NCBI GenBank assembly: GCA_903912275.1
Contig: CAIWGR010000161.1
Coordinates: forward strand, 1 to 11,376
Source of the DNA: an uncultured delta proteobacterium
GTDB lineage: Bacteria; Myxococcota_A; Bradymonadia; REDH01
DNA length: 11,376 nt
Reading direction: 5' to 3'
Within the stretch, counting starts at the first letter, position 1; each line of letters opens with the position of its first letter. Both the position numbers and the translations under genes were made by a program. A model generated the notes under the pieces. That model was not told the DNA's origin, made no database searches, and saw nothing but the letters and a program-made list of their open reading frames with translations. This document shows positions 6,405-11,376 of the stretch, piece after piece.

Positions 6405-6410
6405 AAGGAG
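6405..6410 (+). promoter_or_regulatory. Ribosome-binding site AAGGAG fixing the ribA GTG start
   Basis: AAGGAG lies 7 nt before the GTG at 6418. This strong site decides the start over the longer in-frame opening at 6322, whose first residues show no family similarity. Confidence 0.75.
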
Positions 6411-6417
6411 AACCAGC

Positions 6418-7095
6418 GTGTCGGAAATCAACCCAAGAGCGTCGCAGGTCGGCTCGGTGCCTTTTCGTGGCACGCCTGGCGAGAAGCTGACAATGGAGAG
6501 CGGCGTGACGGTGGAGGTGTTCGCGCGTGCGCAGCTCCCCACCCGTCATGGCAAGTTTGAGATTGTCGCCTTCCGGAATTCAAAGGATGCGATGGATCAC
6601 GTAGCCATCGTGAAGGGCGATGTAGCCGGCCGCGAGGGTGTGGCTGCACGGCTCCATTCCGAGTGCCTTACCGGAGACGTGTTCGGCTCGTTGAAGTGCG
6701 ACTGTCGCGACCAGCTCGAGGCGGCGATCGATACGATCGGGACGCTCGATGCAGGCGTCATTCTCTACATGCGCCAAGAGGGTCGCGGGATTGGTCTTGC
6801 CAACAAGGTGAAGGCCTACAGCCTGCAGGACGGCGGCATGGACACGGTCGAGGCCAACCAGCATCTGGGCTTCGATGACGACCTTCGCGAGTACGAAGTG
6901 GCGGCAGGCATGTTCCAGCTGCTGGGTGTGAAGTCGGTGAACCTCATCACGAATAACCCATCCAAGGTGGAGGGGCTTCGTGAGTTTGGTGTTGATGTGC
7001 GTGCGCGGACGCCGATTCAGGCGGTCCCCAACAGCTACAATCGCTTCTACCTTCAGACGAAGAAGCGGAAGTCGGGTCACATCCTCGCGATTTGA
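6418..7095 (+). CDS. ribA: GTP cyclohydrolase II
   Basis: 225 aa, GTG start. The enzyme opens GTP to 2,5-diamino-6-ribosylamino-4(3H)-pyrimidinone 5'-phosphate, formate and pyrophosphate, the first step of riboflavin synthesis. The zinc ligands are Cys83, Cys94 and Cys96 in SECLTGDVFGSLKCDC, with the spacing seen in Escherichia coli RibA. YMRQEGRGIGLANK (117-130) is the catalytic GTP-binding block, DTVEAN (142-147) and LITNNPSK (176-183) are further conserved blocks, and the protein ends in KSGHILAI. It is a stand-alone cyclohydrolase, not the RibB-RibA fusion common elsewhere, and has an N-terminal extension of about 30 residues relative to the ~196-aa E. coli enzyme. It lies 97 nt downstream of the Fic-like gene on the same strand, with no FMN-riboswitch-like element recognised between them. 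Its 3' end overlaps the convergent PrsW-family gene by 19 nt. Confidence 0.96.
   Translation: MSEINPRASQVGSVPFRGTPGEKLTMESGVTVEVFARAQLPTRHGKFEIVAFRNSKDAMDHVAIVKGDVAGREGVAARLHSECLTGDVFGSLKCDCRDQLEAAIDTIGTLDAGVILYMRQEGRGIGLANKVKAYSLQDGGMDTVEANQHLGFDDDLREYEVAAGMFQLLGVKSVNLITNNPSKVEGLREFGVDVRARTPIQAVPNSYNRFYLQTKKRKSGHILAI
7077..7095. other. 19-nt convergent overlap of ribA and the PrsW-family gene
   Basis: The minus-strand stop TGA at 7079-7077 lies inside the last codons of ribA (stop 7093-7095). No intrinsic terminator fits between them; the transcripts overlap tail to tail. Confidence 0.85.
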
Positions 7096-7922
7096 TGCTC
7101 TTGCGTTGTGAGCGTGTCGGCCAGCGTGTCGGGGCGGATCGCGCGCCGGAAGAGAAAGAAGAAGGCGGTTGCGCCTGCTGCGAGGAGTGCCAGTGCGCCG
7201 AGCGCCAGCGCGCTGCTTGCCTCCTCGTGGGCGCTCGTAATGAGACCATTCCAGCTCGCATGCAGCGCGACTGCGGCGCAGAGTCCGGCTATGAGCGCGA
7301 GGCGCCGGATGGCAGCGGAGGGATTCTGCTTGGCCGCGCCGAAGTAGGCACCGACGAAGGAGGAGGCGAGGCCGTGAAGCGCGGTCGAAAAGATCACGCG
7401 CTCGGACACGGAGGTGGTCCAGGCGGGGAGTCCGCCGCGGTCGTAGGCGACGACGAAGTAGAGGAGGTTCTCGAAAGCGGCGAACCCGAGGCCGGCAGCG
7501 AGGCCCAGGATCATGCCGTCCAAGCCATCGCGAAACCAGCGGGTTCGGTAGACGAGCAGGAGCGGAACCGCCTTGCCGAGCTCCTCGCAAAGCGGCTGTG
7601 TGAGGAACTCGTGGAGATTGTCGAAGTGCAGCAGCGCCGCTCCGCCCAGCGAGATCGGGGCAAGGAGCGGCGAGAGGAGGAGCGCGGCCCCGATACCGCA
7701 GGCGCCACCCGCAATGGTGTGCGCTGGGAAGAGCCAGAACCAGCGGCTGCGCGGCGGACGGAGTGGGAGCTGCCGGAGGCGCTCCTCCGCAGTTGTGAAG
7801 GAGGCCGCGGCGTGAGCCCGGCGCCAGCGTCGACTGTGCCAAGCGCGCAGGAGGTAGCCAGCCAAGACCGGCACAATGGCAAAGGAGAAGGAGACGATCG
7901 CAATGCCGAGGGGCAGTCTCAC
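7077..7922 (-). CDS. PrsW-family intramembrane protease
   Basis: 281 aa, several membrane segments (about 4-24, 68-98, 133-158, 176-195, 206-228, 236-258). The family motifs are all present: CEELGK (112-117, the EExxK motif), DGLDGMILGLAAGLGFAAFEN (132-152, with Glu151-Asn152), HGLASSFVGAYFG (183-195) and HASWNGL (221-227). PrsW of Bacillus subtilis makes the first cut in the anti-sigma factor RsiW; relatives are membrane-embedded proteases of the wider ABI/CPBP type. The start is GTG at 7922, overlapping the stop of the preceding zinc-ribbon/TPR gene by 4 nt (GTGA), so the two are translationally coupled. No sigma or anti-sigma gene is present, so the substrate is unknown; the two upstream single-pass membrane proteins are candidates by context only. 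A basic cytoplasmic stretch (26-60) and a short polar C-terminal tail flank the core. Confidence 0.88.
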   Translation of the reverse strand: MRLPLGIAIVSFSFAIVPVLAGYLLRAWHSRRWRRAHAAASFTTAEERLRQLPLRPPRSRWFWLFPAHTIAGGACGIGAALLLSPLLAPISLGGAALLHFDNLHEFLTQPLCEELGKAVPLLLVYRTRWFRDGLDGMILGLAAGLGFAAFENLLYFVVAYDRGGLPAWTTSVSERVIFSTALHGLASSFVGAYFGAAKQNPSAAIRRLALIAGLCAAVALHASWNGLITSAHEEASSALALGALALLAAGATAFFFLFRRAIRPDTLADTLTTQEHQIARM

Positions 7923-9043
7923 GGCGCTGTCACGCCGAGGTCGGAGAGCGCCTCACGGGCGATCTTTGCGTCGCGGGAGTCGGGGCTAATGGAGACGACG
8001 CGCCGGTAGGCATCGATGGCGCCGTCACGGTTGCCAGAGGTCTCGCGGAGGTGGGCGAGGCCAGACCAGGCGGGGGTGTAGTCGGGGTTCAGTACAACCG
8101 CCGTCTCGAAGCTCTTGATTGCCTCCGCATTCTGGTCGCCCCCTGCTTGGGCACGCGCGATTCCGGTGATCGCCTCCGCGGATTTGGGTCGGAGTGCGGC
8201 GGCAGCCTTGAATGCGGTGAGTGCGGCGGACAGGTTCCCCTTGTCGAGCGCGGAGCGCCCTGCGCGCATGTTGGCAGCGAAGTCTGGGGGCGGCGTTACC
8301 ACGGGGGGCTGCGTAACGGCCGGTGTTGCATCTTCGGCGGACGCAGGGGCGGCCGGTTTCGCATCCTGGGCGGGCGCAGGGGCGGTCGGTGTTGCATCGT
8401 CGGCGGGCGCCGGAGATCTGCCAGCCGGTGCTTTTGGCTGCTCGGATGGGCGCTCCTCCGGCGCTGGTTTCGTTGGCTCGATTGCGCCGCTGCCGAGGGC
8501 GATGCGGTCGGCCTCCCGCACGTCGGAGCCTGCGCCGCTTCCAGAGGCATCGCCCCCCGTGGGCTTTGCGGTGACGGTGACGAGGGCTGCGACCGCGACG
8601 AGGGCCACAAGCCCCGCCGTTACGACGAGGGCTCGCGGGAGCGCTGTTCGCGCGGATGGGCGCGGCGTCGCTTCGACCTCCTCACGCGGCCCGTTTTCTC
8701 CGATGGACCACGCCTCGCGCGTCGCCCCGGTCGGGCCGTCATCGGACAGGGTGAAATCGTCCTCATCCGGCGTTGCGAATCGAGCGGCTGCGGCAGCAGC
8801 TTCGACATCGGCAGTCATGAGCCGTGGCATGGTTGCGACGGGCATGGTTGGCGCATGGGGGAGCGCCCCGGTCCGTAAGATGCGGCCGGCATCCGTAGGC
8901 CGTGCAGCAGGCGGGTGGGCGGCTGCGGATGGATGCGGACCGGAGAGGAGGTCGTCGGCGACACCGCACAGGGTGCAGCGGTTGTTGGTTGCGCCGTCGT
9001 GAAGCGCAACACCACATTCGATGCAGTTCCCCGCGCTTGCCAT
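7919..9043 (-). CDS. Zinc-ribbon / single TM / TPR protein
   Basis: 374 aa. Residues 7-26 form a short zinc ribbon (Cys7-x2-Cys10 and Cys23-x2-Cys26). A disordered, Pro/Ala/Asp-rich stretch follows to about 130, then a membrane segment at 137-158 preceded by basic residues, placing the zinc ribbon in the cytoplasm and the rest outside. Residues 160-254 are a Pro/Ala-rich linker containing three copies of an 11-residue repeat (211-243). The C-terminus has three consecutive 34-residue TPR units at about 257-290, 291-324 and 325-358, typical protein-binding repeats. The ATG at 9043 is 3 nt after the stop of the MJ0042 gene, and the stop overlaps the PrsW-family start by 4 nt, so it is the middle of a tight three-gene unit. 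No named family is recognised. A scaffold or sensing role across the inner membrane is inferred. Confidence 0.85.
   Translation of the reverse strand: MASAGNCIECGVALHDGATNNRCTLCGVADDLLSGPHPSAAAHPPAARPTDAGRILRTGALPHAPTMPVATMPRLMTADVEAAAAAARFATPDEDDFTLSDDGPTGATREAWSIGENGPREEVEATPRPSARTALPRALVVTAGLVALVAVAALVTVTAKPTGGDASGSGAGSDVREADRIALGSGAIEPTKPAPEERPSEQPKAPAGRSPAPADDATPTAPAPAQDAKPAAPASAEDATPAVTQPPVVTPPPDFAANMRAGRSALDKGNLSAALTAFKAAAALRPKSAEAITGIARAQAGGDQNAEAIKSFETAVVLNPDYTPAWSGLAHLRETSGNRDGAIDAYRRVVSISPDSRDAKIAREALSDLGVTAP
8321..8411. repeat. 33-bp tandem repeat, about 2.8 copies, inside the TPR protein gene
   Basis: Copies begin at 8321, 8354 and 8387, with the last slightly shortened or diverged. 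The period of 33 bp keeps the frame and encodes the 11-residue units PASAEDATPAV, PAPAQDAKPAA and PAPADDATPTA (protein order reversed). It forms the flexible linker between the membrane segment and the TPR domain. Such repeats can vary in copy number between strains. Confidence 0.8.
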
Positions 9044-9046
9044 GCG

Positions 9047-10432
9047 CTACGGCCCGTCGCCCGTTGCCGGTCTCACACGCCGCCGGATGGTGGTTGCTGG
9101 CGCGGGCTCCTCCGGAGGTGTCGGGTCGGTCGGCGCGGCTGCCGGAGCCTGAGCGGGGAGGTCTGCGGTTGGGTTCTCGGGCAGCGACACGCGCTCGGGC
9201 ATTCCGCCGACGGCCTGGCACCTCTCAGTAAAACTGCTGGCGCGCGCCTTGTCCCCCGTCTCATTGTAGAGCCCGGCCAGGAGGCAGAGGAGCTGCTTGT
9301 CGTCACGGAAGAGCTGGTTGGCCTGCTCGAGGAGCTTCGATGCTTCTGCGGCGTTGCCGCGGCTGATGGCAGCGCGGGCCTGATAGACGGCGATCGCATT
9401 GTTAGAACCATCCGTACCGGCCGCAGGCGGTGTGGTCGGCGGAGGGGTTGGCGGAGGGGTTGGCGCCGCGGCGGGCTCACTCCCAGGTACCGGACGGCTC
9501 GCGCCGGTCTGGGGCGCACCTTCGACCGTGAGTCCGTTGTCGAGTTGGACTTTTTTGGAGGCGGCGGAGCGAGCAGGAAGGAAGGGGAGGAACTTGCTGA
9601 GATCGGCCGTTCCCGTCGCGTGCAATCCGATGGCGAGGAGGAGCGGGAGAATGAGGATGCTGATGCCCGCGAGGATCTTGCTGCCAGAGGCGATGCGCGC
9701 CTGCTGCTTTTCGCTGACGGGAGCGAGGCGCTCGTACTTCTTGGGCTTTTCCTCTTTGACGGCCTCCTGCTTGGCGTCGCGCTTGGAGGGTACGACAGCC
9801 GGCGATTCTGTCACACCACGTCCGTTGCGGGCCTCTCGGAGGCGCGCCTCTGCCTCGGCTCGCATCTCATCAGGCGAGGAGGTTGTTGCCGCGGTGGGCG
9901 GCAAGGTGCGGCCGCGGACAGGCGGCGGGTCGAGCGCGGCATCGCGCGGGCCGCCAGCCAAACTGATGGAAGGCTTTCGGGCTACACGGAGGTCAACGAG
10001 ATCATCAAAGGCGGCGACGGGCGACCAAGTCTGTCCGAGGTCGTCGGAGGCATCCACGCCATCGAGGCTCTCGCGGTTTGCCAGCCAGCGCTTTACGGAG
10101 TCGATGTCGGCAAAGTCGAAGACGAGGCCTGCGTTGCGAACCTTCCAGCGCAGTGCGGCCTTCGTGACGCTCGACTCACGTGGGATGGCCGGCGCAATGT
10201 GCGACTCTGCCTGAGCGCGCGCCTGCTCAATCTCGGCCTCCGCAGCGCGGACGGCGACATTGTAGTCCGTGCCGTGCGCCGGGTCCGCCTTCTTGGAATC
10301 GGCGAGTTGACCGTCGGGCGTGACAACGAAGACGTGGGCGCAGTTGGGACACTTGATGCCACCTCCCTCAGCGGGGAGCTTCTCCTCGCGGATGCGGTAG
10401 CGGGCTTGGCAGGAGGGGCATTCAATGATCAT
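9047..10432 (-). CDS. MJ0042 zinc-ribbon / GYF-like / single TM protein with C-terminal TPR-like region
   Basis: 461 aa. The N-terminus MIIECPSCQARYRIREEKLP followed by GGGIKCPNCAHVFVV is an MJ0042-type zinc ribbon (Cys5, Cys8, Cys28, Cys31). Residues about 94-148 (WKVRNAGLVFDFADIDSVK, WLANR, GQTWSPV) fit a GYF_2/DUF4339-like adaptor domain. A charged Lys/Glu/Arg stretch (215-252) precedes a membrane segment at 253-273, so the zinc and GYF parts are cytoplasmic. Outside there is a Pro/Thr-rich linker (320-337), a TPR-like helical part (about 346-405) and a Pro/Ala-rich tail. The order zinc ribbon-GYF-TM recalls GltJ of the Myxococcus gliding machinery, but the C-terminal TonB-like part of GltJ is not seen, so orthology is not claimed. 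The gene follows the TVP38-type gene by 71 nt and precedes the zinc-ribbon/TPR gene by 3 nt. Confidence 0.85.
   Translation of the reverse strand: MIIECPSCQARYRIREEKLPAEGGGIKCPNCAHVFVVTPDGQLADSKKADPAHGTDYNVAVRAAEAEIEQARAQAESHIAPAIPRESSVTKAALRWKVRNAGLVFDFADIDSVKRWLANRESLDGVDASDDLGQTWSPVAAFDDLVDLRVARKPSISLAGGPRDAALDPPPVRGRTLPPTAATTSSPDEMRAEAEARLREARNGRGVTESPAVVPSKRDAKQEAVKEEKPKKYERLAPVSEKQQARIASGSKILAGISILILPLLLAIGLHATGTADLSKFLPFLPARSAASKKVQLDNGLTVEGAPQTGASRPVPGSEPAAAPTPPPTPPPTTPPAAGTDGSNNAIAVYQARAAISRGNAAEASKLLEQANQLFRDDKQLLCLLAGLYNETGDKARASSFTERCQAVGGMPERVSLPENPTADLPAQAPAAAPTDPTPPEEPAPATTIRRRVRPATGDGP
9438..9461. repeat. 12-bp direct repeat in the proline linker
   Basis: GGCGGAGGGGTT occurs twice in tandem at 9438-9449 and 9450-9461 (partial third start at 9462). 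It encodes the alternating Thr-Pro-Pro-Pro run of the MJ0042 protein's external linker. Confidence 0.7.
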
Positions 10433-10503
10433 CGGCGCACATTCCGCACGGGTCGGGCTTTGAGTCTACGGCAACGGGAGAAAAAGGGAAACGGGAACCG
10501 AGG
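10433..10503. other. 71-nt gap between TVP38-type gene and MJ0042 gene
   Basis: This is the only gap longer than 14 nt in the minus-strand cluster. It contains a run of pyrimidine-rich sequence on the minus strand but no stem followed by T residues, and no convincing promoter. Whether the two genes share a transcript cannot be decided by eye. Confidence 0.4.
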
Positions 10504-11235
10504 TTACGTGCCCCCGCTACCTGCGTCTGCGTCGGGCATGGTGGGAAAGTAACGGGCCTTGATGCGCGGTGGCAGCAAGACGGCGGCGATGAAGACAACG
10601 ACGCCTGCCACAGGTCGGGCGGCGAAGAGCGGCTGGAGAGAGTGGGTCTTGAGCACCTCGAGTCCCGCGCCAAGGATGGTGGTGAAGGCAAAGGAGCCGG
10701 GCAGGATCGCAAGCGCTGTGGCAGCGAGGTAGGTAGTAGCCGATACGGGGGAGAGTCCTGCGAGATAGCTGATGGCGTTGAAGGGGGTGGGGATGAGGCG
10801 GAGGTAGAAGACCGTGAGGAATCCTTCGGTGGCCAGCTTTCGCTGGAACCGAACGAGTGTTGGCGCACGGCGTGCGATGATCTGCTGAAAGGCATCTCCC
10901 CCGACGAGACGTGCCGTGACAAAGCCGAACAGCGCGGCTGTGAGGGAGCCGACATAGTTGAGAAGCAGCGCCTCGTTGGGGGAGAAGACGGCCGTTCCGA
11001 CAAGCACAATCAGCGTGCCGGGAACCCAGAGTGTCATGAGCACACCCATGAGCAGCACGTAGGCGATCGGGGCCTTGGGTCCGAGGGAGCGGAGGCGTTC
11101 TGTTGCGCCGCCCGAGCGGAGGAAGTCGATCGCGGAGAAGTGGTAGAGGAGGCCGAGCGCCAGCGCAGAGATGGCGACAAGCAGGACCATCCGGAGCGTG
11201 CCGGATTTGGGTGCGTTGGTCGGAGCAGGCTGCAT
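10504..11235 (-). CDS. TVP38/TMEM64 (DedA-superfamily, VTT domain) membrane protein
   Basis: 243 aa integral membrane protein. A first segment lies at 15-32, followed by further segments at about 55-84, 90-110, 165-190 and 207-222. The VTT-domain core is visible: WVPGTLIVLVGTAVF (70-84), a glycine-rich helix GSLTAALFGFVTARLVGG (96-113), and FYLRLIPTPFNAISYLAG (143-160), the R-x-x-P-x-x-P/F-N-x-x-x-Y-x-x-G signature. Members of this superfamily are linked to lipid scrambling or transport and membrane homeostasis, for example undecaprenyl phosphate recycling by some DedA proteins; which substrate applies here is unknown. The ATG at 11235 begins 14 nt after the uvrB stop, with no strong Shine-Dalgarno, suggesting co-transcription with uvrB. 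The family call is sound. Confidence 0.9.
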   Translation of the reverse strand: MQPAPTNAPKSGTLRMVLLVAISALALGLLYHFSAIDFLRSGGATERLRSLGPKAPIAYVLLMGVLMTLWVPGTLIVLVGTAVFSPNEALLLNYVGSLTAALFGFVTARLVGGDAFQQIIARRAPTLVRFQRKLATEGFLTVFYLRLIPTPFNAISYLAGLSPVSATTYLAATALAILPGSFAFTTILGAGLEVLKTHSLQPLFAARPVAGVVVFIAAVLLPPRIKARYFPTMPDADAGSGGT

Positions 11236-11249
11236 GGAGGTTGGGCTCG

Positions 11250-11376
11250 TTAGGAGAGGAGGAGGCGCGCCGTCTCAAGCTTCTTCAGGCGATCTCGGAG
11301 CGACGCGGCCTGCTCAAAGGCGAGCTCTTTTGCCGCGGCGAGCATGCCGGATTTGGTTTCGGCGATGGCGGCATCG
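11250..11376 (-). CDS. uvrB: UvrB, excision nuclease subunit B, C-terminal end only
   Basis: Only the last 41 residues plus stop are inside the window; the 5' part lies beyond the right edge. They read as a UVR domain: DAAIAETKSGMLAAAKEL then AFEQAASLRDRLKKLETARL, matching the pattern L-x-F-E-x-A-A-x-L-R-D-x-I/L-x-x-L. This helical hairpin in UvrB contacts UvrC during nucleotide excision repair. UvrB proteins end directly after this domain, as here, whereas in UvrC it is internal, which is why UvrB is preferred. McsA- or ClpC-type proteins also carry UVR motifs and cannot be excluded entirely. The stop is followed after 14 nt by the TVP38-type gene. Confidence 0.82.
   Translation of the reverse strand, partial: DAAIAETKSGMLAAAKELAFEQAASLRDRLKKLETARLLLS

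Noticed and set aside
6321..6417. Riboswitch (FMN) or terminator ahead of ribA
   Set aside because: The 97-nt gap is too short for a full FMN aptamer and shows only 4-5 bp chance stems.
6580..7842. 420-codon minus-strand open frame across ribA and the PrsW-family gene
   Set aside because: It is out of frame with the PrsW-family motifs and antisense to ribA; its Arg/Pro-rich translation has no domain pattern.
7092..8009. 305-codon plus-strand frame opposite the PrsW-family gene
   Set aside because: It is Glu/Arg/Gly-rich, has no motif, and the PrsW motifs on the minus strand are unambiguous.
8321..8411. CRISPR-like array
   Set aside because: The units are directly adjacent with no unique spacers, and they are in frame in a coding linker.
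8115..9002. 295-codon plus-strand frame opposite the zinc-ribbon/TPR gene
   Set aside because: It is a low-complexity Ala/Gly/Ser translation with no ribosome-binding site or motif; the minus strand has zinc-ribbon and TPR signatures.
8915..10552. Long plus-strand open frame (545 codons) opposite the MJ0042 gene
   Set aside because: It is antisense to a gene with clear domains, is rich in Arg/Gly with no recognisable motif, and reflects the lack of stop codons in GC-rich DNA.

Overview
The window is GC-rich and almost wholly coding: twelve protein genes (ten complete, one cut at each end), with no RNA gene, insertion sequence, CRISPR array or phage gene seen. The gene content suggests a Gram-negative bacterium of the former Deltaproteobacteria, probably Myxococcota or Bradymonadota. 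The clues are an MJ0042-type zinc-ribbon plus GYF-like domain membrane protein, a zinc-ribbon/TPR membrane protein, several lipoproteins, and high-GC codon use with long meaningless antisense frames. The taxonomic call is an inference from domain types only.

Layout. Positions 1-2044 (minus strand) hold a tight unit: a radical SAM protein, a calcineurin-like phosphoesterase overlapping it by 13 nt, and a single-pass membrane protein that runs off the left edge. Positions 2113-4269 (plus) hold a large lipoprotein lytic transglycosylase, divergent from the radical SAM gene. Positions 4266-5413 (minus) hold folK and a small TPR-like lipoprotein joined by an ATGA overlap; the lipoprotein gene shares a CTAG stop overlap with the transglycosylase. 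Positions 5577-7095 (plus) hold a Fic-fold protein whose catalytic motif is destroyed, followed by a stand-alone GTP cyclohydrolase II (ribA). Positions 7077-11376 (minus) hold, in order of transcription, the end of uvrB, a TVP38/DedA-type membrane protein, the MJ0042/GYF/TM/TPR protein, a zinc-ribbon/TM/TPR protein, and a PrsW-family intramembrane protease, with very small gaps.

How they work together. folK (folate), ribA (riboflavin), uvrB (excision repair) and the transglycosylase (peptidoglycan turnover) are housekeeping functions. Three parts are less ordinary. First, the radical SAM + phosphoesterase + membrane protein unit: the phosphoesterase lacks the usual first metal-binding motif, and its ribosome-binding site lies in a small palindrome. 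Second, the pseudo-Fic protein keeps the Fic fold but has Trp where the catalytic His should be. Third, two single-pass membrane proteins with cytoplasmic zinc ribbons are followed by an intramembrane protease, an arrangement reminiscent of membrane signalling by regulated proteolysis. None of these has a function that can be proved from the sequence alone. The longest non-coding stretch is 163 bp (5414-5576).
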